Shown here in pieces: positions 36,101-42,385 of a stretch of 64,000 nt of DNA. The position numbers and the translations under genes were made by a program. A model generated the notes under the pieces. The model searched no databases, was not told the origin of the DNA, and saw only the letters and a program-made list of their open reading frames with translations. The stretch spans positions 124,001-188,000 of the forward strand of contig NZ_AQQU01000008.1 of assembly GCF_002210105.1 (NCBI RefSeq), in the 5' to 3' direction. The stretch comes from Oceanicola sp. 22II-s10i. GTDB taxonomy: Bacteria > Pseudomonadota > Alphaproteobacteria > Rhodobacterales > Rhodobacteraceae. How positions within the stretch are numbered: position 1 is the stretch's first letter; each line of letters opens with the position of its first letter.

Positions 36101-36908
36101 TTTCGAACGCCTCGATCCGGTGCGCGATGGCCAGATGGTGCAGGCCCGCATACCACAACGTGACGGTGACGCGGTCGCGGGTCATCGCCTCGGCCACGTC
36201 CGGGATCGCGGGGGTCGGGGTTTCAACGACCGACACGGCCGCGCCGGACATGAGCGGAACCAGCAGCTGGTAGAGCACCCCGTCGCAGGCCAGCGTGGCC
36301 GAACACAGCGAAACATCCGCCGGGGTCATCCGCACCTCGGGGTTGCCGTGGGCCATCGCCACGATGGCGCGCTGCGTGACGATCACGCCCTTGGGGGTGC
36401 CCGTAGTGCCGGAGGTGTAGAGCACGCAGGCCGCGTCGCTGCCCGCCGCATCCGGCCAGTCGCGCGGGGCGACGTCGTCGTCGCAGTCCTCGACGGTCAG
36501 GACGGGCACGTCCCGCGGATCGAAGACGGCGTGCGTGGCGGCGTCGTGTTCGCGCGGACAGACCGCCGCGCGGAAGGGGATGTCACCGGCGATGAAGCCG
36601 ATGCGTTCCGGCGCGAAGGCCGGGTCCATCGGCACATAGACCGCGCCGAGCCGCAGAATGCCGAGCAGCCCCGCCACCGCCTCGAGCGAGCGGGTGGCAT
36701 AGAGCGCGACGTGATCGCCCGGACCGACACCGAGCGCCTGCAGACGCGCCGCGACCTGCAGGGCCGCGCCATGCAGTTCGGCATAGCTCCACGACCGTCC
36801 CCGACCGAACAGGGCGGGCGCCTCGGGGGCCGTTTCGACGTGCCTGCGCACGCTCTCGAAGACCGAGAGGGCGGGGTCGAAATCTGCCGTCTGTTCTGCC
36901 TTGGTCAT
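27123..36908 (-). CDS. Hybrid NRPS-PKS: A-T-KS-AT-ACP-AMT-C-A-T
   Basis: 3261 residues. A1 (15-510; LYTSGTTGTPKG 163-174, Asp209, A10 Lys503); T1 (Ser560); KS (620-1045; Cys795, His931, His968); AT (1140-1430; Ser1237 in GHSVGE, HAFH at 1333-1336 indicating malonyl-CoA); ACP (Ser1569); a Pro/Ala-rich linker (1611-1728); class-III PLP aminotransferase (1755-2180; Lys2024 in TYGKVVGGGM); C (2205-2640; HHIVADG 2342-2348); A2 (2665-3140); T2 (Ser3195). There is no KR, DH or ER, so the keto group is left for amination, as in mycosubtilin-type synthases. A1 has no C domain and loads the starter. By eye the A2 pocket reads D-I-L-T-L-G-M-I-W, close to the glycine code. All catalytic residues listed are intact. 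Confidence 0.93.
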   Translation of the reverse strand: MTKAEQTADFDPALSVFESVRRHVETAPEAPALFGRGRSWSYAELHGAALQVAARLQALGVGPGDHVALYATRSLEAVAGLLGILRLGAVYVPMDPAFAPERIGFIAGDIPFRAAVCPREHDAATHAVFDPRDVPVLTVEDCDDDVAPRDWPDAAGSDAACVLYTSGTTGTPKGVIVTQRAIVAMAHGNPEVRMTPADVSLCSATLACDGVLYQLLVPLMSGAAVSVVETPTPAIPDVAEAMTRDRVTVTLWYAGLHHLAIAHRIEAFETVRLSISGGDVMSAPMAEKLLTAWPDITLVNTYGPTESCVWSTSCPVTLDDTRAGAIPIGSTMPGEEIVLLDEDLCVVTDGEPGQIAIGGVGLAQGYYNRPDLTAKAFIADPRPGRDGTLYLTGDLGRRRPDARYEFMGRVDRQIKMAGHRVEVDGVEHIFRDLPGVRDAAVELIRRADRPLSLAAFVIPEAPVTDKPAFIAALKDASARTIARDVFPREVVLLEAFPLNEAGKLDRKALRRSVEEAPEKPEVSAVSRKGVQSEIAAIWQKVLDCGTPGQGDTFFDLGGTSIQLIEAHAMIETALGVRFDIALMFDTPRLGDLSARLSEMAGTAPAADTAAPRALDTDDRAVAIVGMAARLPGGIKLDDFWSVIREGRSVIERFDPSEAEDSYDAATRAGSNYVPARSIMRDPDKFDAKFFNMRPREAELTDPQGRVFLEVCQEALDNAGIDPDRTQVKIGIFAGSSMSTYMLENLLANRAEARKFTTGFQLDYSVLSGNDQSLTATRVAYRLGLTGPAISVNTACSTSLVAINMAVEALRAGDADVMMAGGVSITFPQKRGYLFLEGGMASPDGLCRPFDANAGGTVFGHGAGAVVLKRLGDALRDGDHIHAVIRGVGLNNDGAAKMSFTAPSVQGQTAAVRMAQADAGVTPDQVGYVECHGTATPLGDPIEVSGLKQAFGTTGARTALGSVKGNVGHLDAAAGVVSVIKLALMMQKRELPPIAHFRGLNPRIDLGDTPFFVPEAPTEWVSDGARIAGVSSFGVGGTNAHAIIEEAPALADRDAPRCGMTFLPLSAKSPEAVVEMARSLADRIEADAALYLPDVAHTLQQGRRVHDWRAVTAGADRPALVTALREVKAPKAAVKDEVSDVVFLFPGQGSQYPGMGADLYDSEPEYARWIDRGAEILEPIMGRDMRNLILGRDLSQDEAAAALRETWITQPALFLTEFALAKLWQSRGIEPTACIGHSVGEFVAAALTGVMSFEDALTLIAKRGHLMQDQPGGAMLSVRAPMEALKPFLDDSTDLAARNAPKLQVVAGPFAAIDALEARLSAADIACQRLHTSHAFHSQMMDPVGAPLREAAAAITLNAPDRPIVSAVTGRELTAAEACDPAYWADQARACVNFQAALEAVTQTRSPVFVEVGPGRTLSAFAAQTLDRSSHRGLVQTLPDHTQPVSDDFSMAAAVSSLWSAGLPVDWTRQGPVGSRKVPLPPYPFQRQSYWIAPKEDAPAAVPAPVAPVVQPSEGSVMTDLSPNSVPAAAPADRMPRLVAEIAALLADMSGEDIGTDVAGETFLELGFDSLFMGQVSQAIGRQYGVEIGFRRLLADVSTITLLAQHLDAEMPANAAPEPAPQPVAAQPAPVAPAPVAQPMPAAVPAATASAPVAGLEGIMKAQIDAIQAVFAQQLQALGSGVPAQAAAPQPVAAPAAQPAPQPVAAPAPAPVAANAPAKPAEAEDKPAGLKFGRGPNVTGGTMTEAQVAFARDLAARYSAKHPGSKAYAAKHRKVHADPRTAAGFRADWKELVFPIVAERAKGAYLHDVDGNTFVDVVNGFGQTAFGHSPDFVTEAVARQMEKGFPIGPQAELAGPLAEKFARFVGHERVTFCNTGSEAVMAAMRVARTVTGRDLIVVFDKDYHGQFDEVLVKGRARGTDPSALPSAPGIPRSSLANMKVLTYGAPEALDWIRDNMRDIAAVIVEPVQSRHPAHRPADFVREIRRLTRDGGAALVMDEIVTGFRTHARGMQGVWDIKGDMATYGKVVGGGMPVGVLAGDARFMDSLDGGNWNYGDDSKPEAIPTFFAGTFVRHPLVLAAVDASLDFMIAEGDRLWKGAADRCADVAGRMNAAMAARGLPQLVETYSSWFVIQVTEADPRASLLYPLMRMEGVHVMDGFCGFITTAHTDADCDRVVAAFETALDSLLSVGILADLRKDPAAPLPAAKPFEPLKGVPLTEGQREIWMSHQMGGAAAAAFNESTSLVMNGTLDKAALQTAFDAVIARHDALRLRFARDGSTVDVMAPETNPIGEIDLSAEADPQAALADAIAADSAIGFDITAEAPIRAFLAKLGTDRHVMVICAHHIVADGWSFGVMLDDLARLYSAAHEGRQAGLAPAPSFAAHAQAEAARMANPSTMAYWKSVYDTPVALPDLPLVQPRPERRSHTAGTVFHEIGLDTVKAARKAGAKQGCTLFATAFGAMQMLVHRLSGTRDVVLGVPTAQQQNLPNPALVGHCVNFLPVRATIAENVSVAEHLKLVSARLNEAFEHGDTTLGAIVRDLAIPRQINRLPLTEIEFNLEKQSDASGMSGLDASFHANAKTGLNFDLFFNVVETPQGLRIEAHYNADVLDAATVAGWTRAYESILTQIAASTDQQVATLSLTGGDEADAVIDGVQMAFDREATLTTFLGTRMAQFADAMAVEDAAGRMTYAELNTRADALAALVQAQVPGRNARVALSMTRGRDMLAGLLAILRAGHTYVPLDPRQPSARLKQIAETAEVAAVLTDTPENADFAADAGKPVILASEAQAGTRPAPVTVSAEDAAYVIFTSGSTGTPKGVAVPHRAAVNFLTSMAAEPGLTAADRMLAVTTVMFDIAALELFLPLSVGAGVVIARTEDVIDGFKLVERLNQGDVTVMQATPTLWDMVLTAGFTPNAGFRMLCGGEPLPADLAARLTQQGAELWNMYGPTETTIWSAVRRILPGEPITIGHPIANTQLVILDSAGQPVPEGATGELNIGGDGLAIGYHGRPDLTDKAFRDITVAGQTRRLYATGDLARRRPDGEVEVLGRIDTQVKLRGFRIELGEIETALRAIPGVDKAAVDLRARGSGDKQLVGYVVAEDGAAPEGAELTAKLAEVLPDYMIPRAWVMLSALPQTGNGKLDRKALPDPQDTASVTPLREAAEPETETERRIAAIWGEVLGRDRVGVTDTLFALGVDSLAVFRIAARMLNAGLNLEARHMFAHPSIRELAAFHDGRGGSTDGPAKPSLKDFRAGARRAGRGGAK
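31725..32078 (-). other. Pro/Ala-rich linker encoded between ACP and aminotransferase
   Basis: Codons 1611-1728 of the NRPS-PKS encode repeated PQPVAA and PAPVAP blocks, interrupted by one predicted amphipathic helix (GLEGIMKAQIDAIQAVFAQQ). The DNA is a low-complexity repeat, prone to length change between strains. The helix between flexible arms may dock the ACP against the aminotransferase. Confidence 0.7.
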
Positions 36909-37452
36909 TGTCGACAGGCTCCGCGGTCTGAGGCCCGGCTTTTTTGGGCGATGGACTGAATTGCGTCCGAGGTAATTGGCGTCCGGAGATTTGGGTCCGG
37001 TATGAAAATTTCCCGCTGGTTTTGCGGGGTTAAGGCAACGTCTGCCCTATCTCTCTTGGTGTCAATTTGGGATGGGGTTCAAGTTTATGTTATGCATTAA
37101 ATCTGCCTCGTAAGTTATTGAAAAATCGCGTATTGTGCGTGACAATTTATTTTTGGTTAACTCAATCTAAGGGCGAGTAATGTGGCCTCTTTTGATACAA
37201 CGGCCTAACGCCTCGGGGATTGTTTTTTGGGTGCGGTGCGGGCTGTTTTTTAACGTTGTTTGGCGCTGGATTCCTGCTCTCTGATTCGCAATTTTTAGGG
37301 TCTGTCCGGGGCAAAATTGCGACGTCGGATTGACCGTTTTGGCACCGTCCGGTTCGGGGGCATGTGGGTGCGATCCTGGTGCGCCTCGACCGGCAGCATC
37401 TTGGTCAAGAGTCCGAGGTTGGGGGCGGCGCGAATCCTGTTGGGCTCAGAAC
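36909..37452. promoter_or_regulatory. AT-rich intergenic region upstream of the NRPS-PKS operon
   Basis: About 540 bases without a credible gene. The part from roughly 37000 to 37310 is visibly richer in A/T than anything nearby (runs such as TTTATTTTTGG and GGGATTGTTTTTTGG). It must hold the promoter for the leftward NRPS-PKS operon. On the minus strand TTGTCA followed 17 bases later by TTCAAT (near 37120-37150) is one loose candidate. No operator, riboswitch or RNA was recognised. The AT-richness could mark a silencer-bound regulatory region or an old insertion junction. Confidence 0.45.
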
Positions 37453-37482
37453 GCAAAAAGGCCGCGCGAAATCGGCGCGACC
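37453..37482 (-). terminator. Rho-independent terminator after flippase gene
   Basis: Read on the minus strand: GGTCGCGC, a loop, GCGCGGCC (one G-T wobble), then TTTTT at 37459-37455. It lies about 32 bases after the stop of the flippase gene and separates it from the NRPS-PKS promoter region. Confidence 0.8.
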
Positions 37483-37514
37483 CTGTCCCGGTGTCGATCG
37501 GGAGGTCCGGCCGT

Positions 37515-39035
37515 CTATCGGCCGGTGCGGAGGAAGGACCGAAGTTCGCCCCAGAACGGGCGGTCGAAGATCGCCGTGGCCAGAACATATACCGGCACCG
37601 CGAAAAAGGCCGAAAGCAACGCGGATGCCAGAGGCGGAAGGCCCGATGCCGGCAGGATCCTTGCGCACAGCAACAGGGTGCCGAGCCCGAAGGCCAGGGG
37701 AGCCACCGTCGACCGGAGCGCGCGCAGCAATCCCTTTCGGCGAACACCTGCGAAACGTTCGAACATCCACAGCGTCGCGGTCGTTATCGCGATGGCCGAG
37801 ATCACCTGTGCGATAGCGATCGGGTACAGGCCGAAATGCGCGGCAACAAACGTCGGCACCAGTGCTCCGGCAAAGATCCCGGCGGTGAAGGCGGGCAGGC
37901 GGCGCGTCTCGCCGACAATCGACATCAGCGGTTCGATCACGATTCCGGGCAGTGAGATCAGCGGCACAAGGGCAAGGATCGTCACCAGTGGGGCGGCGGG
38001 AAGCCAGTCCTCGCTCAGCAATCCGTGGATGATGTTGTTGCTTTCGACCATCAGCCACAGCAGCACCGGTGCGCCGGCGACCATCATCACCTTGACGTGG
38101 CGGCGGACCTGACGGCCGATGCGTGCCGCGCTTTCACTGGCCGGTCCGCCATCGCGCGCGGTGCGGAAATGGGCCCAAGCCAGGATCTGACCGGGGACCG
38201 AGATGATTTCGTAGGCGGCCGCGACCAGCCGGTCCGCCGCGCGGTAGTAGCCGACAGCGACCGGCCCGAGATAGCCGCCGATGATGAAGGTTCCGATGTG
38301 CATGCGCAGTGTCAGGAGCATCCGGCTGACGAAGATCTGACCGGAGAACCGCAGCAGGTCGCCGATCAGCGCCCGGTCCAGCCCGACGGCGGGACGCATC
38401 CCGATCGCCGCGAAGCTGATGCCGAGATGCGTGAGGCTCATGGCGAGGCGTCCCCAGACCAGCGAAAGCACGCCGTGGCCGTCCAATAGCAGCGCGAGCG
38501 TCACGGCGAGTCCGACCAGTTCGCCCGCGATTTCGCACAGGGCCGAGGTCTTGATCCGATGGCGCCACACCATCAGCCCGTTCCGGGCGGACGACAGGTT
38601 GGCCAGCACGATCCAGCCCGAGAACAGCGCCATCAGGCTGACCGTCTGGTCCGATCCGCCCAGCAGTGAGACGCCGCCCGTCGCGGCCAGTCCGATGGCG
38701 CCGAAGGCGAGGCCGCTGAGGATCGCGATGAACTGGACCTGCCGGGGGACGAGGTCGTCGCCGCCCCATGCCATGATGAAGGGCGCCCAGCCGACCTCTG
38801 CCGCGCGCAGCATGACCATGGCAAAGGCCGAGACCAGTGCGAAGGCTCCGAAATCCGCGGGCCCGAGCACGCGTGCGGCCACGATGAAGATGGCGAACTG
38901 CGCGCCCTGGGACACCACGCGGTCCATGACGGCAAATGCGCCGTCACCGAGCGCCTTGCGGCCGCCCTGTGGCGTGTTGGTGTCGATGGCAGCGTGCGTG
39001 GTCATGGATTCGCCGAAAAGTAACGTCCTTCTCAT
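37515..39035 (-). CDS. Oligosaccharide flippase family protein (Wzx-like)
   Basis: 506 residues with about 12-14 transmembrane helices, beginning with the family block GDGAFAVMDRVVSQGAQFAIFIVAARVLGPADFGAFALVSAF and continuing with DLLRFSGQIFVSRMLLTLRMHIGTFIIGGYLGPVAVGYYRAADRL. This is the polysaccharide-exporter fold of the MOP superfamily, which flips undecaprenyl-linked repeat units to the periplasm. Starts at 39035 and 39005 are both possible; neither has a good ribosome binding site. It is divergent from the priming transferase gene. A drug-exporter role for the neighbouring NRPS product is conceivable but less likely than Wzx. Confidence 0.82.
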   Translation of the reverse strand: MRRTLLFGESMTTHAAIDTNTPQGGRKALGDGAFAVMDRVVSQGAQFAIFIVAARVLGPADFGAFALVSAFAMVMLRAAEVGWAPFIMAWGGDDLVPRQVQFIAILSGLAFGAIGLAATGGVSLLGGSDQTVSLMALFSGWIVLANLSSARNGLMVWRHRIKTSALCEIAGELVGLAVTLALLLDGHGVLSLVWGRLAMSLTHLGISFAAIGMRPAVGLDRALIGDLLRFSGQIFVSRMLLTLRMHIGTFIIGGYLGPVAVGYYRAADRLVAAAYEIISVPGQILAWAHFRTARDGGPASESAARIGRQVRRHVKVMMVAGAPVLLWLMVESNNIIHGLLSEDWLPAAPLVTILALVPLISLPGIVIEPLMSIVGETRRLPAFTAGIFAGALVPTFVAAHFGLYPIAIAQVISAIAITTATLWMFERFAGVRRKGLLRALRSTVAPLAFGLGTLLLCARILPASGLPPLASALLSAFFAVPVYVLATAIFDRPFWGELRSFLRTGR

Positions 39036-39159
39036 GGCGGTTTATGGGCCAGTTCGGTCGTCACGATGGCGCGATCATGGCGGAAATGTGTCACTGTTCT
39101 GGATTCTGGAAACAGAGTGTTGACGCGATATCGCAGAACCCGCGGTCAGAGGGGGTGTC

Positions 39160-39176
39160 GTTTCCAAAATGGGAAC
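39160..39176. promoter_or_regulatory. GTTTCC-N5-GGGAAC dyad in divergent exopolysaccharide promoter region
   Basis: An inverted repeat with one mismatch in the 253-base gap between the flippase and the priming transferase genes. The same gap holds TTGACA at 39279-39284 without a good -10. The dyad is a candidate operator for exopolysaccharide control; no regulator is assigned. Confidence 0.3.
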
Positions 39177-39288
39177 GGACTGCTTCCAAGAACGAAAATA
39201 ACACTTTTGCCACAATGCGTTAAGTTTGTGGTGGGTATGATTCGGCACAGAAGGGTGGGGCAGGGCGCGGACAGCGCCTTGACAGTGC

Positions 39289-39963
39289 TTGGCATACGAC
39301 ATCTTTTCAAATGACGCTGACGTCATTGCGCGACACGGCGTCCGCCCGGTGCGGACCTCGGTCTCGAAGCTCGTGTTCGACAAGGCGTTCGCCCTCATGG
39401 CGCTGACGCTCCTGTTCCCGCTGCTGATCGTGATCGCGGTTGTGATCCTTATCGCCGACGGCCGGCCGATCTTCTATTCGCAGGCGCGGATAGGTCAGAA
39501 CGGCCGACGGTTCAGGTGCTGGAAGTTCCGCACCATGATCAAGAAGGCCGACGCCGCGTTGGAAGCCGCGCTCAGCAAGGACCCGGAGCTGAAGGCCGAA
39601 TGGCTGGCCACGCGCAAGCTGCGCAACGATCCGAGGATCAACGCGATCGGGCGAATCCTGCGCAACACCAGCCTCGACGAACTGCCGCAGTTCTGGAACG
39701 TGCTGCGCGGCGACATGTCGATCGTCGGACCGCGCCCGGTGGTGCCCGATGAACTGAGCTATTACGGCCAGTTCGCCGGGGTCTACCTGTCCGTCCGGCC
39801 CGGTCTGACCGGGGCGTGGCAGGTCAGCGGCCGCAGCAACACGACCTACGACCAGCGGGTTGCGATGGACGTCGAGTATGTCGGAAACGCAGGGTTCTGG
39901 CGGGACATGTCGATCGTGGTCAAGACCGTGCGCGTGGTGCTCACGCGCGATGGCGCGATCTAG
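39289..39963 (+). CDS. Undecaprenyl-phosphate sugar phosphotransferase (ExoY-like priming transferase)
   Basis: 224 residues in the longest reading. One transmembrane helix (ALMALTLLFPLLIVIAVVIL) precedes the conserved catalytic domain: IFYSQARIGQNGRRFRCWKFRTM, SLDELPQFWNVLRGDMSIVGPRPV and YLSVRPGLTGAWQVSGRSNTTYDQR. It transfers a sugar-1-phosphate from UDP-sugar to undecaprenyl phosphate, the first step of repeat-unit synthesis. The start is uncertain: TTG at 39289 or GTG at 39349; an ATG at 39311 is out of frame. If the TTGACA at 39279 is a promoter, the GTG is the better start. It heads an operon with two glycosyltransferases. Confidence 0.88.
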   Translation: MAYDIFSNDADVIARHGVRPVRTSVSKLVFDKAFALMALTLLFPLLIVIAVVILIADGRPIFYSQARIGQNGRRFRCWKFRTMIKKADAALEAALSKDPELKAEWLATRKLRNDPRINAIGRILRNTSLDELPQFWNVLRGDMSIVGPRPVVPDELSYYGQFAGVYLSVRPGLTGAWQVSGRSNTTYDQRVAMDVEYVGNAGFWRDMSIVVKTVRVVLTRDGAI

Positions 39964-39975
39964 GGGGGCGGAGTG

Positions 39976-40893
39976 ATGCGGCACCAGGACCCCATGCAGT
40001 TCGACAAGGTGGCCACCCCGGTGGTGATCGGCATCGCCACGACCGGTCGCCCGGCCATCGTGCGGCAGACGCTGATCCACCTTGCCGGTCTGCGCGACCG
40101 GCCCGACCGGGTCTGTGTCGCGATCGGCAGTTCGGGGGACCTGGACCTTGCGGACCTGCCGGACCTGCCGTTCCCGTTCGAAGTGCTGCGATCGGAGCTT
40201 GGGGCCTGTGTTCAGCGCAATGCCCTGTTCCGCGACGCGGATCGCGATGTGGTCCTGCTGTTCATCGACGACGATTACCTGCTGGCTGACGGCTTTGTCT
40301 CCGCCTGCCGCAGCCTGTTCGATACCGCCCCCGACGTGGTGGTCGCGACCGGCCACGTGATCGCGGACGGCATCGGCGGACCGGGGTTCGACCACGCGCA
40401 GGGCCTTCGCCTGCTTGAGGCCGATGCGGGTGCGCCGGACGTGCCGCAGGTCTCTGCGGTCTACAACGGCTATGGCTGCAACATGGCCGTGCGCGCCGCC
40501 ACCGCGCTGGACCATGGCCTGCGCTTCGACACCGCCCTGCCGCGCTATGGCTGGCTGGAGGATATCGACCTGTCCCGGCGTCTGGCACGTTATGGTCGCG
40601 TGGTGCGTTCGGACGCGATGCGCGGCGTGCATCTGGGGACCAAGACCGGCCGCAGCCGCGGTGTCAGGCTGGGATATTCGCAGATCGCCAACCCGCTCTA
40701 CCTCGTCGGCAAAGGCAGCATGAGCAGGTCGCGTGCGTTCAACATCATGGGCCGGAACATGCTGGCCAATCTCGCCAAGTCGGTCCGCCCCGAACCATGG
40801 GTCGACCGGCGCGGGCGCCTTCGGGGCAATCTGCGTGCCCTCCGCGACCTCGTGACCGGGCGGATCCGCCCGGACAGGATACTGGACCTATGA
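39976..40893 (+). CDS. Glycosyltransferase family 2
   Basis: 305 residues. GT-A features: TPVVIGIATTGRPAIVRQTLIHL at the N-terminus, LGACVQRNALF, the metal-binding FIDDDYLLADGF and YGWLEDIDLSRRLARYG, the motif near the catalytic base. It should add a sugar to the lipid-linked intermediate. ATG at 39976 is preferred over the adjacent GTG at 39973 because the purine-rich GGGGGGCGGAG is then better spaced. The stop overlaps the next start (ATGA). The donor is unknown. Confidence 0.85.
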   Translation: MRHQDPMQFDKVATPVVIGIATTGRPAIVRQTLIHLAGLRDRPDRVCVAIGSSGDLDLADLPDLPFPFEVLRSELGACVQRNALFRDADRDVVLLFIDDDYLLADGFVSACRSLFDTAPDVVVATGHVIADGIGGPGFDHAQGLRLLEADAGAPDVPQVSAVYNGYGCNMAVRAATALDHGLRFDTALPRYGWLEDIDLSRRLARYGRVVRSDAMRGVHLGTKTGRSRGVRLGYSQIANPLYLVGKGSMSRSRAFNIMGRNMLANLAKSVRPEPWVDRRGRLRGNLRALRDLVTGRIRPDRILDL

Positions 40894-42194
40894 CCCAAGT
40901 TCGTGCCACCCGGACCCCGAAACGGGCCGAAGACCGACTGCGCATCGTGATCCTGAACGACTCGTCCCAAGCCGACGGCGGCACGGCGGCGCTTGCCCTC
41001 CTGTCGGCGCGGCTGCTGCGCGAGCAGGGGCATCAGGTCACCTATATCTGCGGGGACGAAGGCGACGATGGCGCGCTCGAGGCGCAGGGCATCACGCTGG
41101 TCAGCTGTGGCGGCAGGCGGTTGCTGGACCAGAGCCGCGCCTCGGCCATGCGCGACGGCATCTACAACAAAGCGATCAGGGACAGGCTGGCGCGGGACAT
41201 CACGGCCCATGATACGCCGGACACGATCTATCACCTGCATGGCTGGGCGGGCATCCTGTCACCCTCGGTCTTCGACGCGCTGAAGCCGGTGGCGGAGCGG
41301 ACCTACGTCCACGCCCATGACGTCTTCCTCGCCTGTCCGAACGGCGTCTATTACGACTTTCCGCGCGAAGAGATCTGTCACCGTGTCCCGATGTCCGCGG
41401 CCTGCCTGGTGACCAATTGCGACAAGCGCGCCTACCATCACAAGCTCTGGCGCGGGATGCGGCAGCGGGCGCTGCACCAGGCCTTTGACACCTCGTTGCC
41501 CTGGGCCGGGGTCATCACATTGCATCCCGACATGGCGGAGCCCCTGTCGCGCGGCGGCGTTCCCGAACGGCTAATGAACGTGGTGCGCAATCCGGCCGAG
41601 CCGTTTTCCGACACCCGGATCGAGGCCGAGAACAACCGGACGTTCGGCTTCATCGGCCGGGTGGATGCGGGCAAGGGCGTCCGGACCCTGTGCCAGGCGG
41701 CGCGGCTGGCCAATGTGCCGCTGAAGGTGATCGGCGACGGCGCAGAACGTGCTGATCTGGCACGCGAATTCCCCGAGGTGAAATTCACCGGCTGGCTGGC
41801 GCCCGAGGCGATCGGCGAGCGGTTGAAGGACGTCCGCGCGCTGGTGATGCCGTCGCGTTTTCCCGAGCCTTTCGGGCTCGTTGCCGCCGAAGGATCGCGC
41901 AGCGGTCTGCCGGTGCTGATCTCGGACGCGGCACTGCTCGCGCGAGAGATAGAGGAGCTGGGGCTGGGCTTCAAGGCCGATGTCCGCACGCCCGAGGCGC
42001 TGTCCGTCGTCCTGCGCGCGATGGCCGCTATGCCGGATGACGATGTGCGCGAGATCAGCCTTCGGGGCTTTACCGGCGCGGCGGCGATTTCCCAGACCCA
42101 TGCGGGCTGGACGGACAGCCTCGTCGGGCTGTATCGCGCCGCCCGCCCGGCCATCGTCAGGGCGGATGCGCCCGTGGCGGAGTTCTCCATCTGA
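40890..42194 (+). CDS. Glycosyltransferase family 4
   Basis: 434 residues. RIVILNDSSQADGGTAALALLSARLLREQGHQVTYI opens the acceptor domain; the donor domain has FIGRVDAGKGVRTLCQAARL and the nucleotide-sugar motif SRFPEPFGLVAAEGSRSGLPVLIS (E-x7-E). An unusual Cys-rich stretch lies between, from HAHDVFLACPNGVYYDFP to SAACLVTNCDKRAYHHKLWRG, seen in some rhizobial and roseobacter GT4 proteins. It overlaps the GT2 gene by four bases and completes the right half of the exopolysaccharide locus. Confidence 0.86.
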   Translation: MTQVRATRTPKRAEDRLRIVILNDSSQADGGTAALALLSARLLREQGHQVTYICGDEGDDGALEAQGITLVSCGGRRLLDQSRASAMRDGIYNKAIRDRLARDITAHDTPDTIYHLHGWAGILSPSVFDALKPVAERTYVHAHDVFLACPNGVYYDFPREEICHRVPMSAACLVTNCDKRAYHHKLWRGMRQRALHQAFDTSLPWAGVITLHPDMAEPLSRGGVPERLMNVVRNPAEPFSDTRIEAENNRTFGFIGRVDAGKGVRTLCQAARLANVPLKVIGDGAERADLAREFPEVKFTGWLAPEAIGERLKDVRALVMPSRFPEPFGLVAAEGSRSGLPVLISDAALLAREIEELGLGFKADVRTPEALSVVLRAMAAMPDDDVREISLRGFTGAAAISQTHAGWTDSLVGLYRAARPAIVRADAPVAEFSI

Positions 42195-42217
42195 CCGCTT
42201 CGGGGCGCTTTGCGCGT

Positions 42218-42265
42218 GCCGATGCCGCAGTCCGGTTGGCCTGCGCCGATTATTGATGCATCGGC
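42218..42265. repeat. GCCGATGC/GCATCGGC inverted repeat
   Basis: A perfect eight-base inverted repeat (42218-42225 and 42258-42265) with a 32-base loop, between the GT4 gene and the diaminopropionate ammonia-lyase gene. There is no T-run, so it is not a clear terminator; it could be a transcript-stabilising or operator structure. Confidence 0.3.
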
Positions 42266-42385
42266 ATCGCGGACCTGATGCGGAGGCCCGCATCGGGTTG
42301 CATTTCCCGGTCTCCCCGTCGCCTGATCGCCCCGGCGTGCCGGACCCGGTGCGCCGCCCAGACGGGGCGCAGACCGAGGACTTGA

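Noticed and set aside
24346-36908. Siderophore synthesis as the role of the NRPS-PKS genes
   Set aside because: No catechol or hydroxamate genes, no TonB receptor or siderophore ABC transporter beside it; nothing in the domain set points to iron chelation.
39311-39400. ATG at 39311 as start of the priming transferase
   Set aside because: It is out of frame with the conserved coding sequence; only TTG 39289 or GTG 39349 keep the frame.
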